Assembly: GCF_902826655.1 (NCBI RefSeq)
Contig: NZ_CADEFR010000016.1
Span: forward strand, 1 to 64,000
Length of the DNA stretch: 64,000 nucleotides
Reading direction: 5' to 3'
Source of the DNA: an uncultured Methylibium sp.
GTDB lineage: Bacteria; Pseudomonadota; Gammaproteobacteria; Burkholderiales; Burkholderiaceae_C
Shown: piece after piece, positions 52,613 through 62,524 of the stretch
Layout of the letters: every line of letters begins with the position of its first letter
Numbering within the stretch: position 1 is the stretch's first letter
Notes under the pieces: generated by a model
Told to the model about the DNA's origin: nothing
The model's input: the letters and a program-made list of their open reading frames with translations, nothing else
Databases searched by the model: none
Translations under genes and position numbers: made by a program

Positions 52613-55600
52613 ATGAACGCCCCGCTGCCCGAGTCGATCCGCCGTGCCCTCGAGACGGTGACCCTGGACGACAAGTACGCCCTCGAATCCGGGCTGGCCT
52701 TCATGAGCGGCGTGCAGGCGCTGGTGCGACTGCCGATGCTGCAGCGGACGCGCGACGCCGCCGCCGGGCTCAACACCGCCGGCTTCATCAGCGGCTACCG
52801 CGGCAGCCCGCTCGGCACCTACGACCAGGCGCTGTGGGCCGCGAAGAAGCACCTCGCCGCCAACCACATCGTCTTCCAGCCCGGCGTCAACGAGGAACTG
52901 GGCGCGACCGCGGTCTGGGGCACGCAGCAGCTCGACCTCTACCCCGAGAGCAAGAAGTTCGACGGCGTGTTCGGCATCTGGTACGGCAAGGGCCCGGGGG
53001 TCGATCGCTGTTCCGACGTGTTCAAGCACGCCAACATGGCGGGCACCGCCCGGCACGGTGGCGTGATCGCGATCGCCGGCGACGACCACATCGCCAAGAG
53101 CAGCACCGCGGCCCACCAGAGCGACCACATCTTCAAGGCCTGCGGCACGCCGGTGTTCTTCCCGTCCAGCGTGCAGGAGATCCTGGACCTGGGCCTGCAC
53201 GCCTTCGCGATGAGCCGCTTCTCGGGCGTGTGGTCGGGCATGAAGACGATCCAGGAGATCGTCGAGTCCTCGGCCAGCATCAGCGTCGACCCGGACCGCG
53301 TGAAGATCGTGCTGCCGGAGGACTTCGCGATGCCGCCCGGCGGCCTGCACATCCGCTGGCCCGACGCGCCGCTCGAGCAGGAAGCGCGGCTGATGGATCA
53401 CAAGTGGTACGCGGCGCTGGCCTACGTGCGCGCCAACAAGCTCAACCACACGGTGATCGACTCGCCGAACGCGCGGCTGGGCCTGATCGCCAGCGGCAAG
53501 AGCTACAACGACACGCGCCAGGCGCTGCACGACCTGGGCCTGGACGACGCGGCCTGCCGGCGCATCGGCATCCGACTGCACAAGGTCGGCGTCGTGTGGC
53601 CGCTCGAGGCGACGATCACGCGCGAGTTCGCGACCGGCTTGACCGAGATCCTGGTGATCGAGGAGAAGCGCCAGGTCATCGAGTACCAGCTCAAGGAAGA
53701 GCTCTACAACTGGCGGCCCGACGTGCGGCCCAACGTGCTGGGCAAGTTCGACGAGCCCGAGGGCGACAGCTCCGGTGGCGAATGGAGCCGCCCCAACCCC
53801 AGCGGCAACTGGCTGCTGCGCGCCCAGGCCGACCTGACGCCGGCGATCATCGCGCGCGCCATCGGCAAGCGGCTCGTCAAGCTGGGCGTCGATGCCGACA
53901 CGCGGGCCCACATCGAGTCGCGCCTGGCCGTGATCGACGCGAAGGAGCGGTCACTGAAGGCGCTGAGCGTCGACACCGGCGACCGCGCCCCCTGGTTCTG
54001 CAGCGGCTGCCCGCACAACACCAGCACCAAGGTGCCCGAGGGCTCGCGCGCGATGGCCGGCATCGGCTGCCACTACATGGTGGTGTGGATGGACCGCAGC
54101 ACCACCACCTTCACGCAGATGGGCGGCGAGGGCGTGCCCTGGGTCGGGCAGGCGCCGTTCACGACCGAGAAGCACCTGTTCGCCAACCTCGGCGACGGCA
54201 CCTACTTCCACAGCGGCCTGCTGGCGATCCGCCAGAGCATCGCGGCGGGCGTCAACGTCACGTACAAGATCCTCTACAACGACGCGGTCGCGATGACCGG
54301 CGGGCAGCAGGTCGGCGAGCGGCCCGAGGGCCACTCGGTGCTGCAGATCATGAAGAGCCTGACGGCCGAGGGCGTGAAGAAGCTGGTCATCGTCACCGAC
54401 GAGCCGGGCAAGTACGACGGCGTCGCGCTGGAAGCCGGCGTCACCGTGCACCACCGCGACGAGCTCGACCGCCTGCAGCGCGAGTTCCGCGAGATCCCCG
54501 GCTGCACCGCGATCATCTACGACCAGACCTGCGCGACCGAGAAGCGGCGCCGCCGCAAGCGCGGCACGATGGTCACGCCCGAAGAGACGGTGATCATCAA
54601 CGAGGCGGTCTGCGAGGGCTGCGGCGACTGCTCGGTCCAATCGAACTGCCTGTCGGTCGAGCCGGTCGAGACCGAGTTCGGCCGCAAGCGCCGCATCAAC
54701 CAGAGCAGCTGCAACAAGGACTACTCCTGCGTGAAGGGCTTCTGCCCGAGCTTCGTCACCGTGACGGGCGCGAAGCTGAGAAAGCCCAAGAAGGACAAGG
54801 CGCGCGATCCCTTCAGCCTGCCGGCGCTGCCCGAGCCGGTGCTGCCGCTGGCCGAGCAGGCCTGGGGCATCCTGGTCGCCGGCGTCGGCGGCACCGGCGT
54901 CATCACCATCGGCCAGCTGCTGGGCATGGCGGCCCACCTGGAAGGCAAGGGCGTCGTCACGCAGGACGCCGGCGGCTTGGCGCAGAAGGGCGGCGCGACC
55001 TGGAGCCACATCCAGATCGCCAACCGGCCCGAGGCCATCTTCTGCACCAAGGTCGGCACGGCCGAGGCCGACCTGGTGATCGCCTGCGACGCGATCGTCG
55101 CCGCCAAGAAGGACACGCTGGCGGTGATGCGCGAAGGCCGCACGCACGTCGCGCTCAACACCCACGGCACGCCGACGGCGGCCTTCGTGAAGAACCCGGA
55201 CTGGCAGTTCAAGGGCGGCAACTGCGAGAGCGTGATCGAGGCGGCGATCGGCACCAACGCCAACCTCGGCAAGTTCGACGCCGACCGCCTGGCGACCGCA
55301 CTGCTCGGCGACGCGATCTACACCAACCCGCTGATGCTGGGCTACGCCTGGCAGCGGGGCTGGATCCCGCTGTCCCAGGCCGCGCTGCTGCGCGCGATGG
55401 AGTTGAACGGCGTGCAGGTCGACAACAACAAGGCCGCCTTCGAGTGGGGTCGCCGCACCGCGCACGACCCGGCCTCGGTGGCCGCGCTGACGGCCACCGC
55501 GCAGGTGATCCAGTTCGCGAAGAAGCCCGCGCTCGACGAGCAGATCGCGACCCGCACGGCCTTCCTCACCGACTACCAGAACGCCGGCTACGCGGCCGAC

Positions 55601-56176
55601 TACCGCGCCTTCGTCGACCGGGTGCGTGCCGCCGAGGCACCGCTGAACTCGACGCGCCTGACCGAGGCCGTGGCGCGCTACCTCTTCAAGCTGATGGCCT
55701 ACAAGGACGAGTACGAGGTCGCGCGCCTGCACACCGACCGCAGCTTCCACGAGCGCATCGCGCAGCAGTTCGAGGGCGAGGCCAGGCTGCACTACCACCT
55801 GGCGCCGCCGGCGATCGCGAAGAAGAACGAGAAGGGCGAACTGATCAAGCGCGAGTTCGGGCCCTGGATGCTGCGCGCCTTCCGCGTCCTGGCCCGGCTC
55901 AAGGGCCTGCGCGGCAGCGCCTTCGATCCCTTCGGCCGCACCGAGGAGCGCCGCACCGAGCGCGCGCTGATCGGCGAGTACCGCGCGTGCATCGAGGAAC
56001 TGCTGCGCACGCTGGCCGCCGGGAACGTGGCGCTGGCCGCCGAGATCGCGCGCATCCCCGAAGAGATCCGCGGCTACGGCCACGTCAAGGAGCGCCACCT
56101 GAAGGCGGCCCGCGAGAAATGGGCCACGCTGATGGCGCGCTGGCGCGCCGGCGGCGGCGAGCGCGCCGCCGCCTGA
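52613..56176 (+). CDS. Indolepyruvate:ferredoxin oxidoreductase, fused subunits
   Basis: It oxidises aryl or branched 2-oxo acids to acyl-CoA with reduction of ferredoxin. The 1187-residue protein joins the IorA-like TPP parts (GFISGYRGSPLG near the start, GIGCHYMVVWMD in the middle), a 4Fe-4S region (CEGCGDCSVQSNC...CNKDYSCVKGFCP, about 665-710) and the IorB-like gamma domain (GVGGTGVITIGQLLGMAA). The start has AGGAG. Found in amino-acid degradation with a divergent Lrp regulator. Confidence 0.93.
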   Translation: MNAPLPESIRRALETVTLDDKYALESGLAFMSGVQALVRLPMLQRTRDAAAGLNTAGFISGYRGSPLGTYDQALWAAKKHLAANHIVFQPGVNEELGATAVWGTQQLDLYPESKKFDGVFGIWYGKGPGVDRCSDVFKHANMAGTARHGGVIAIAGDDHIAKSSTAAHQSDHIFKACGTPVFFPSSVQEILDLGLHAFAMSRFSGVWSGMKTIQEIVESSASISVDPDRVKIVLPEDFAMPPGGLHIRWPDAPLEQEARLMDHKWYAALAYVRANKLNHTVIDSPNARLGLIASGKSYNDTRQALHDLGLDDAACRRIGIRLHKVGVVWPLEATITREFATGLTEILVIEEKRQVIEYQLKEELYNWRPDVRPNVLGKFDEPEGDSSGGEWSRPNPSGNWLLRAQADLTPAIIARAIGKRLVKLGVDADTRAHIESRLAVIDAKERSLKALSVDTGDRAPWFCSGCPHNTSTKVPEGSRAMAGIGCHYMVVWMDRSTTTFTQMGGEGVPWVGQAPFTTEKHLFANLGDGTYFHSGLLAIRQSIAAGVNVTYKILYNDAVAMTGGQQVGERPEGHSVLQIMKSLTAEGVKKLVIVTDEPGKYDGVALEAGVTVHHRDELDRLQREFREIPGCTAIIYDQTCATEKRRRRKRGTMVTPEETVIINEAVCEGCGDCSVQSNCLSVEPVETEFGRKRRINQSSCNKDYSCVKGFCPSFVTVTGAKLRKPKKDKARDPFSLPALPEPVLPLAEQAWGILVAGVGGTGVITIGQLLGMAAHLEGKGVVTQDAGGLAQKGGATWSHIQIANRPEAIFCTKVGTAEADLVIACDAIVAAKKDTLAVMREGRTHVALNTHGTPTAAFVKNPDWQFKGGNCESVIEAAIGTNANLGKFDADRLATALLGDAIYTNPLMLGYAWQRGWIPLSQAALLRAMELNGVQVDNNKAAFEWGRRTAHDPASVAALTATAQVIQFAKKPALDEQIATRTAFLTDYQNAGYAADYRAFVDRVRAAEAPLNSTRLTEAVARYLFKLMAYKDEYEVARLHTDRSFHERIAQQFEGEARLHYHLAPPAIAKKNEKGELIKREFGPWMLRAFRVLARLKGLRGSAFDPFGRTEERRTERALIGEYRACIEELLRTLAAGNVALAAEIARIPEEIRGYGHVKERHLKAAREKWATLMARWRAGGGERAAA

Positions 56177-56204
56177 TCCGCCCCCCCGGCGCACGCGCAC
56201 GCGC

Positions 56205-57074
56205 ATGCCGCAGGCGCCCCGCTTCGAGGCCATCGCTGCCGCACGGCGCCACGACGCAGCCGCGCGGATGCCGCTGCGGCTGGGCGGTCGGGCCGTCGGC
56301 TCGGTCGCCATCGCCTGCCTGGACGCGCTGCGCGAGCACGCCGCCTGGCTGACGCTGCGCGACGACGCGCTGACGACCGACCTCGCCGGCGCGGCGCTGG
56401 ACGCCGCCTTCGCGCAGACGCACCGCGCGTTGCAGCGCATCGGCCTGGTCACCGGCTGGCGCGACGAGACCTACGCCATCGTGCCGGGCCTCGGCGCCCC
56501 GCCGCTGGCCCGCATCGAGCGCGCCGCGTCGCGCTTCTGGGGCAGCCTGACCTTCGGTGCGCACGCCAACGGCCACGTCGTCGATGCCGCCGGGCGGCCC
56601 AGCCACCTGTGGATCGCGCAGCGCGCCTGGACCAAGCCCACCGATCCCGGCCTGCTCGACAACCTGGTCGGCGGCGGCGTGCCCTGGGACCAGACACCCC
56701 AGCAGACGCTGGTGCGCGAAGGCTGGGAGGAAGCCGGCCTCGACGCCGCGACGATGGCGCACGCCGTGCCGGGCCGCGTGATCGAGCTGAAGCGCGACCT
56801 GCCCGACTGCAGCGGCCACGGGCTGCAGTGGGAGCAGCTCTTCGTCTTCGACCTGGCGCTGCCAGCCGGGCTGCTGCCGCGCAACCAGGACGGCGAGGTC
56901 GAATCGCTGCGCCTGCTGCCCGTCGACGAGGCGCTCGCGCTGGCGGCCGGCGGCGCGATGACGGTGGACGCGGCCCTGGTGACGCTGGACTTCGCCTTGC
57001 GCCACCGCCTGCTCGCACCGGCCGACCACGCCCGGCTCGCCGCGCGCGCCGCCCATCTGTTCGTCTCGGGCTGA
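56205..57074 (+). CDS. Nudix hydrolase with DUF4743 N-terminal domain
   Basis: The protein has 289 residues. The N-terminal 120 residues are DUF4743-like; the Nudix box reads GGGVPWDQTPQQTLVREGWEEAG (G-x5-E-x7-REUxEE form, with the early Glu replaced). Relatives include the thiamin-pyrophosphokinase-like Nudix proteins of fungi. The substrate is unknown. It may be cotranscribed with the upstream oxidoreductase. Confidence 0.88.
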   Translation: MPQAPRFEAIAAARRHDAAARMPLRLGGRAVGSVAIACLDALREHAAWLTLRDDALTTDLAGAALDAAFAQTHRALQRIGLVTGWRDETYAIVPGLGAPPLARIERAASRFWGSLTFGAHANGHVVDAAGRPSHLWIAQRAWTKPTDPGLLDNLVGGGVPWDQTPQQTLVREGWEEAGLDAATMAHAVPGRVIELKRDLPDCSGHGLQWEQLFVFDLALPAGLLPRNQDGEVESLRLLPVDEALALAAGGAMTVDAALVTLDFALRHRLLAPADHARLAARAAHLFVSG

Positions 57075-57205
57075 GCGCGGCCCGCGGGCCTTCGGGCCGG
57101 GCGGGTGCGTCCGCGCGGCATCCCGCTCCGTATGTCTTTTTTGAATCGTCGCGTCACAAACGCTGAACCCTTGGGCGCAGGTCCGTCTCTACAGTGCCTT
57201 CATCG

Positions 57206-57769
57206 ATGAACACGACCGCCACTTCCCCCTCCCGCTACACCGGCACCGCGATCGCCCTGCACTGGCTGCTGGCGGCCGCGATCCTGGGCAGCGCCGCCTT
57301 CGGCTGGTACATGAGCGGACTGCCATTCTCGCCGCAGCGGCTCAAGCTCTACAACTGGCACAAGTGGGCCGGGGTCACGATCCTGGCGCTGTCGGCGCTG
57401 CGCCTGGCCTGGCGCCTGACGCACCGGCCGCCGGCGCTGCCGCGCCAGGTCCAGCAGGCGATGCCGGGCTGGCAGGTCCGGGCCTACCACGCGACGCATC
57501 ACCTGATGTACGCGCTGTTCTTCGCCGTGCCGCTGGCCGGCTGGGCCTACAGCTCGATGTCGGGCTTCCCGATCGTGCTGTTCGGCGTGCTGCCGTTGCC
57601 GGACTTCGTGGCGGTCGACAAGGAGTTCGCCAAGGTCTTCAAGCCGGTCCACGCGATCCTGGCGTACACGCTGCTGGCGCTGGTGGCGCTGCACGTGGCG
57701 GCGGCCGTCAAGCATCACGTCGTCGACCGCGACGGGCTGCTGCTGCGCATGCGTCCGGGGCGCGGCTGA
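57206..57769 (+). CDS. Cytochrome b561
   Basis: The protein has 187 residues, with four membrane helices carrying heme-ligand His residues (ALHWLLAAAIL, NWHKWAGVT, YHATHHLMYALF, HAILAYTLLALVALHV). It moves electrons from quinol to periplasmic partners. ATG at 57206 is preferred. It heads a transcript with two yceI genes, an arrangement common in this order. Confidence 0.93.
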   Translation: MNTTATSPSRYTGTAIALHWLLAAAILGSAAFGWYMSGLPFSPQRLKLYNWHKWAGVTILALSALRLAWRLTHRPPALPRQVQQAMPGWQVRAYHATHHLMYALFFAVPLAGWAYSSMSGFPIVLFGVLPLPDFVAVDKEFAKVFKPVHAILAYTLLALVALHVAAAVKHHVVDRDGLLLRMRPGRG

Positions 57770-57810
57770 ACCGTCGATCCGATCACGAACAAGCACTCCA
57801 AGAGGTCCTC

Positions 57811-58398
57811 ATGAGAACGCTCTCCGTCACCCTGGTCAGCCTGGCTTCGGCCGCCTTGCTGACCCTCGCCCTGGCCGATCCGGCCGTCGCACAGGCCGCC
57901 CCCGCCAAGCTGCTGCCCGGCAGCGAGATCGGCTTCGTCAGCAAGCAGATGGGCGTGCCGGTCTCCGGCAAGTTCACCAGGTTCGACGCCCAGATCGCCT
58001 TCGACCCCAGGAAGCCCGAGACCGGCAAGGTCGGCTTCACGATCGACATCGGCAGCGCCACGATCGGCGACCCCGAGACCGACCGCGAGCTGCCGAAGGC
58101 GCCGTGGTTCAACGCGGCGAAGTTCCCGCAGGCCAGCTTCCAGTCCAGCAGCATCAAGGCACTGGGTGGCGGCCGGTTCGAGGTCGCCGGCAAGCTGGCG
58201 ATCAAGGGCAACAGCCAGGACGTCGTCGTGCCGGTGGCGCTGACGCAGTCCGGCGGCAACAGCACGGCCACCGGCGCCTTCGCGATCAAGCGCCTCGCCT
58301 TCAAGATCGGCGAAGGCGAGTGGACCGACACCTCGATGGTCGCCGACGAGGTGCAGGTGAAGTTCAAGCTCGCGCTGACCGGCGTGGGCCCGCTCTGA
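57811..58398 (+). CDS. YceI-family periplasmic lipid-binding protein (1)
   Basis: The 195-residue protein has a signal peptide to about residue 28 and a lipocalin-like YceI barrel (EIGFVSKQMGVPVSGKFTRFDA, FNAAKFPQASFQSSSIKAL). The family binds polyisoprenoids such as ubiquinone, which fits the preceding cytochrome b561. It differs from the other two copies here, lacking the HFGTSTIRGRF block. Confidence 0.92.
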   Translation: MRTLSVTLVSLASAALLTLALADPAVAQAAPAKLLPGSEIGFVSKQMGVPVSGKFTRFDAQIAFDPRKPETGKVGFTIDIGSATIGDPETDRELPKAPWFNAAKFPQASFQSSSIKALGGGRFEVAGKLAIKGNSQDVVVPVALTQSGGNSTATGAFAIKRLAFKIGEGEWTDTSMVADEVQVKFKLALTGVGPL

Positions 58399-58438
58399 TC
58401 CCGACCTCCCTTTCCTCACCCACCCGCAAGGACCCACG

Positions 58439-59014
58439 ATGATCCGCAAGACCCTGCTCGCCACCGCCTTCGCCCTGTTCGCTGCCGCCGGCGGTGCGCA
58501 GGCGCAGAGCGCGACCTACGCGATCGACCCGACCCACACCTTCGCCAACTTCGAGGCGGCGCACTTCGGCACTTCGACGATCCGCGGCCGCTTCGACAGG
58601 AAGGAAGGCACGGTGCAGTTCGACCGCGCCGCCAAGACGGGCAAGGTCGACCTGACGATCGACATGAGCTCGGTCAGCACCGGCGTTGGCCCGCTCAACG
58701 AGCACCTGAAGAGCAAGGACTTCTTCAACGCCGCTGAGTTTCCGACCGCGAAGTTCGTCGCCGACAAGTTCAGCTTCGGCGGCGACAAGGTCACCGAGAT
58801 CGCCGGCACGCTGACGCTGCTGGGCAAGACCAACCCGGTCGTGCTGAAGGCGAGCAACTTCAACTGCTACCAGAACCCGATGCTCAAGCGCGAGGTCTGC
58901 GGCGGCGACTTCGAGACCACGATCCAGCGCAGCCAGTACGGCATGAGCTACGGCCTGCCGGGCATCCCCGACAACATCCGCCTGCTGGTGCAGGTCGAAG
59001 CCGTCAAACAGTGA
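58439..59014 (+). CDS. YceI-family periplasmic lipid-binding protein (2)
   Basis: The 191-residue protein has a signal peptide to about residue 22, then TYAIDPTHTFANFEAAHFGTSTIRGRF and KREVCGGDFETTIQRSQYGM. It shares these blocks with the copy at 60912, so those two are paralogues. Its 3' end overlaps the convergent kinase gene by 11 bp. Confidence 0.93.
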   Translation: MIRKTLLATAFALFAAAGGAQAQSATYAIDPTHTFANFEAAHFGTSTIRGRFDRKEGTVQFDRAAKTGKVDLTIDMSSVSTGVGPLNEHLKSKDFFNAAEFPTAKFVADKFSFGGDKVTEIAGTLTLLGKTNPVVLKASNFNCYQNPMLKREVCGGDFETTIQRSQYGMSYGLPGIPDNIRLLVQVEAVKQ

Positions 59015-60836
59015 TGTCCAGGTGCAGCGACGGCCCGAGGCCGCCGCGCGCCTCGGCCGGCGCCAGATAGCGCGCCAGCAGCGCGTTCAGCTCGCGGGCC
59101 CGGAAGGGCTTGGCGAGATGCTCGTCCATGCCGGCCGCGAAGCAGCGGTCGCGATCGCTCTCGTGCGCATTGGCCGTCAGCGCGACGATCGGCACGCGCG
59201 GGCGGCCCTGCCGCTGCTCGCGGTCCCGGATCTCGCGCGTCGCGGCAAAGCCGTCGAGCTCGGGCATCTGGCAGTCCATCAGCAGCAGGTCGGGCGACGA
59301 GGCTTCCCAGCGCTGCACCGCCTGCGCGCCGTTCTCGACCAGGTCGACCTCGAGGCCGGCCTCGCGCAGCATCGCCTCAACGACCAGTGCATTGACCGGG
59401 TTGTCCTCGGCCACCAGCACGCGGCCGAGCAGCCGCTGCGGCAGGCCGGGCAGGTCGGTCGGCGGCGGCTGCGTGTCGGGCAGGTCCGGCGGCAGCGGCA
59501 CTTCGAAGGCGAACACCGAGCCCACGCCCGGTGCGCTGTGCGCGTCCAGGCTGCCGCCCATCGCGCGGGCCAGTTCGCGCGCGATCGTCAGGCCCAGGCC
59601 GGCGCCGCCGAAGCGGCGGTCGAAGCTGCCGTCGGCCTGGTGGAAGGCGTCGAAGATGATCTCCAGCTGCGACGGCGGGATGCCGCGGCCGCTGTCCTCG
59701 ACCTCGATGCGCACGTGCGCCGTCTCGGGGTCGCGCAGCGCGCGGATGCGCACGCCGCCCTCGTCCGTGAACTTGACGGCGTTGCCGACGAGGTTGTGCA
59801 GCACCTGGCGCACCCGCACCGCGTCGCCGCGCATCCAGCCGCCGGACGCCCCGAGCCCGCCGGTGTCGACCTCGATCGACAGGCCCTTCTCACCGGCGCG
59901 ACCGCCGGCCAGCAGCGCGACCTCCTCGATCACCGCGCTCAGGTCGAAGGGCTCGTCGGCCAGCTGCAGGCGGCCGGCCTCGATGCGCGCGAAGTCGAGC
60001 ACGTCGCTGATGAGGCCCAGCAGGTGCTCGCCCGAGCGCTCGATCAGCGCCAGCTTGCGCGCGCGCTGGTCGGGCGCGCCGCCGGCGTCGCGCAGCTGCT
60101 CGGCCAGGCCCAGGATGCCGTGCAGCGGCGTGCGCATCTCGTGGCTCATCGTCGCCAGGAACTGGCTCTTGACGGCGCTGTGGCGCTCGGCCAGCGCCAG
60201 GGCCTGCGTGTGCGCCGCGGCCTCCTGCTCGAGCAGCAGGCGCAGACGCAGCAGCTCGTTGGTGTGACGCCCCGAGGTGCGGCCCTCGAACAGCAGGAAG
60301 GCCTGGAACAGCAGCAGGCCGATGCCGCCGTACAGCCCGACGACGCCGCCCGAGACCAGCTCGGTCGCCGCCGCCGGCAGCAGCACGCCGGCCGAGAAGC
60401 CCAGGTGCAGCGGCCCGTGCACCGGCAGCACCATGCCGGCGATCGCCACCACCGCCAGCAGCGTGACCAGCAGCAGGGCCTCGATCACGCCGTCGACCTG
60501 GGGCAGGAACAGGACGCCGGCCAGGCCCCAGAGGCAGCCATCGACGACGACGACGGCGGTGAACCAGCGGCGCCAGTCGGCGTCGCTCCAGCTGCCGGGC
60601 TTGCGATAGCGCCAGCGCACCCACTGCCGCAGCGCGAGCACCGCGACCTTGAGCACCAGCCAGGCCAGCAGCCCCGGCAGCGCGACGCGACCCCACAGCA
60701 GCGCGGCCAGCAGCAGCGCCGCCGAGAGATTGGTCCACGCCGAGGCGCGGGTGCGCTCGACCAACAGCGCGACCTGGGCGGCCAGCAGGCGCCGATCCAG
60801 CTCGGGCGGGTCGGCGGCGGTCGGGGGCGCGGGCAC
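59004..60836 (-). CDS. Hybrid histidine kinase with receiver domain
   Basis: The 610-residue protein has about six membrane helices (40-190), a HisKA box SQFLATMSHEMRTPLHGILG, an HATPase domain with DSGRGIP and GGAGLGL, and a C-terminal receiver with phospho-Asp in LLLMDCQMPELDG. No separate output domain is present. Start GTG. It lies between yceI genes on the opposite strand; a link to them is not shown. Confidence 0.92.
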   Translation of the reverse strand: MPAPPTAADPPELDRRLLAAQVALLVERTRASAWTNLSAALLLAALLWGRVALPGLLAWLVLKVAVLALRQWVRWRYRKPGSWSDADWRRWFTAVVVVDGCLWGLAGVLFLPQVDGVIEALLLVTLLAVVAIAGMVLPVHGPLHLGFSAGVLLPAAATELVSGGVVGLYGGIGLLLFQAFLLFEGRTSGRHTNELLRLRLLLEQEAAAHTQALALAERHSAVKSQFLATMSHEMRTPLHGILGLAEQLRDAGGAPDQRARKLALIERSGEHLLGLISDVLDFARIEAGRLQLADEPFDLSAVIEEVALLAGGRAGEKGLSIEVDTGGLGASGGWMRGDAVRVRQVLHNLVGNAVKFTDEGGVRIRALRDPETAHVRIEVEDSGRGIPPSQLEIIFDAFHQADGSFDRRFGGAGLGLTIARELARAMGGSLDAHSAPGVGSVFAFEVPLPPDLPDTQPPPTDLPGLPQRLLGRVLVAEDNPVNALVVEAMLREAGLEVDLVENGAQAVQRWEASSPDLLLMDCQMPELDGFAATREIRDREQRQGRPRVPIVALTANAHESDRDRCFAAGMDEHLAKPFRARELNALLARYLAPAEARGGLGPSLHLDITV

Positions 60837-60911
60837 GTCGTGGGGCGGAGGGCAGGACGCGGCAATTTACGACATCGAGCGCGGCGCGGGACCCCCGATC
60901 ACAATGCCCCG

Positions 60912-61502
60912 ATGCGAAAAGTCCTGGCACTTCTGCTCGCCGCGGCGGCGCCGGCGCTCCCGGCCGCGCCGGTGGACTATGTCCTCGACCCGCAGCACAG
61001 CTGGGTCCAGTGGGAGGTGGCGCACTTCGGCACCTCGACGATCCGCGGCCGCTTCGGGCCGGCCGAGGGCGTCGTCACGCTGGACCGGGCGGCCGGCCGC
61101 GGCGAGGTCAGCGTGTCCCTGCCGACCGCGTCGGTGAGCACGGGCATCGGCGTCTTCGACGCCCACCTGCGCGGTGTGGACCTGCTGGACACCGCGACCC
61201 ATCCCACCGCGTGGCTGGTGGCCCGGCAGCTGCGTTTCGACGGCGAGCGGCTGGTCGAGCTGCGCGGCGAGTTCACCTGGCGCGGCGTCAGCCAGCCGCT
61301 CACGCTGACCGCGCAGCGCTTCGGCTGCTACCTGCATCCCGTGCTGAAGCGCGAGGTCTGCGGCGGCGACTTCGAGGGCCGCCTCAAGCGCAGCGACTTC
61401 GGCGCCGGCTACGGCCTGCCGCTCGTCGCCGATGCGGTGACGCTGCGCGTGCAGGTCGAGGGCGTGCGCACCGACGCGCCGGCGGCGTCGCCGGCGCGCT
61501 GA
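60912..61502 (+). CDS. YceI-family periplasmic lipid-binding protein (3)
   Basis: The 196-residue protein has a signal peptide to about residue 18, then VDYVLDPQHSWVQWEVAHFGTSTIRGRF and LKREVCGGDFEGRLKRSDFG. It is clearly related to the copy at 58439. It begins 75 bp from the divergent kinase start and is followed 21 bp later by an MBL hydrolase gene. Confidence 0.92.
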   Translation: MRKVLALLLAAAAPALPAAPVDYVLDPQHSWVQWEVAHFGTSTIRGRFGPAEGVVTLDRAAGRGEVSVSLPTASVSTGIGVFDAHLRGVDLLDTATHPTAWLVARQLRFDGERLVELRGEFTWRGVSQPLTLTAQRFGCYLHPVLKREVCGGDFEGRLKRSDFGAGYGLPLVADAVTLRVQVEGVRTDAPAASPAR

Positions 61503-61523
61503 AGCGGCCGCTACAGTGGCCGC

Positions 61524-62462
61524 ATGACGTCCCCGCCCGCGAGCTCGCTCGATGGCCTGACCGTGCTCGAGCGCGGCTGGCTGTCGTCGAACAACGTGCT
61601 GCTGCATGGCGCGCCCGGCCAGGGCGCGACGCTCGTCGACAGCGGCCACTGCACCCATGCTGCGCAGACCGTCGCGCTGGTGCAGCGGTCGCTGGCGGGC
61701 GAGCCGCTCGAGCGCATCGTCAACACCCACCTGCACTCCGACCACTGCGGCGGCAATGCGGCGCTGCAGGCCGCCTTCCCGGGCCTGCCGGCCGACGTGC
61801 CGGCCGGCGAGTTCGACGCCGCGCGGCGCTGGGACGAGGACGCGCTCAGCTACCGTGCGACCCGCCAGCGCTGCGAGCGCTTCGCGGTGCGCGGCCGCAT
61901 CGAGGCCGGGACGTCCTTGCGCGTCGGCGCGCGCCGCTGGGAGGTCGTCGCCGCGCCCGGCCACGACCCGCAGGCGCTGATGCTGTTCGACGCCGCGCAC
62001 GGCGTGCTGATCTCGGCCGACGCGCTGTGGGAGAACGGCTTCGGCGTCGTCTTCCCCGAGCTCGACGGCGAGTCGGCCTTCGACGACGTCGCCGCGGTGC
62101 TGGACGCCATCGCGCGCTTGCCGGTCGCGCTCGTGATCCCCGGCCACGGCGCGCCTTTCACCGACGTGTCCGGTGCGCTGGCGCGCGCCCGCAGCCGCCT
62201 GGCGAGCTGGCGCGCCGCGCCCGACAAGCACGCGCGCCACGCGGCCAGGGTGCTGCTGAAGTACCACCTGATGGAAGAACGCGAGCAGTCGCTCGCCGAC
62301 CTGCAGGCCTGGGCCGCCGCCGCGCCGCTGCTGCAGCGCCTGCACGAGCGCATCGGCCGGGCCGAGGCGGCAGGGCCTGGCGCCTGGGGCCTGCGGCTCG
62401 CGGGCGAACTGGTCGCGGCCGGGGCCTTGCGCGCGGACGGCGAGCGCATTCACGACGCCTGA
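61524..62462 (+). CDS. Metallo-beta-lactamase-fold hydrolase
   Basis: The 312-residue protein has the metal motif THLHSDHCGGN (HxHxDH), a later APGHDPQALMLFD and IPGHGAPF. This is a glyoxalase II or lactonase-like fold with an added helical C-terminus. The substrate is not evident. Confidence 0.9.
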   Translation: MTSPPASSLDGLTVLERGWLSSNNVLLHGAPGQGATLVDSGHCTHAAQTVALVQRSLAGEPLERIVNTHLHSDHCGGNAALQAAFPGLPADVPAGEFDAARRWDEDALSYRATRQRCERFAVRGRIEAGTSLRVGARRWEVVAAPGHDPQALMLFDAAHGVLISADALWENGFGVVFPELDGESAFDDVAAVLDAIARLPVALVIPGHGAPFTDVSGALARARSRLASWRAAPDKHARHAARVLLKYHLMEEREQSLADLQAWAAAAPLLQRLHERIGRAEAAGPGAWGLRLAGELVAAGALRADGERIHDA

Positions 62463-62524
62463 GCAGGTGCCGTTTGACCGGGCCGGTTTGACCGTCCTTC
62501 GGCGCGCCGACCACAATCGGCCGC

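Noticed and set aside
53951-56452. Long open frame on the minus strand opposite indolepyruvate:ferredoxin oxidoreductase
   Set aside because: It mirrors codon structure of the real gene, is rich in Arg, Ala and Gly without motifs, and has no ribosome site. Similar shadows at 59022-61502 (+), 34555-36813 (+) and 7161-9227 (+) were rejected for the same reason.
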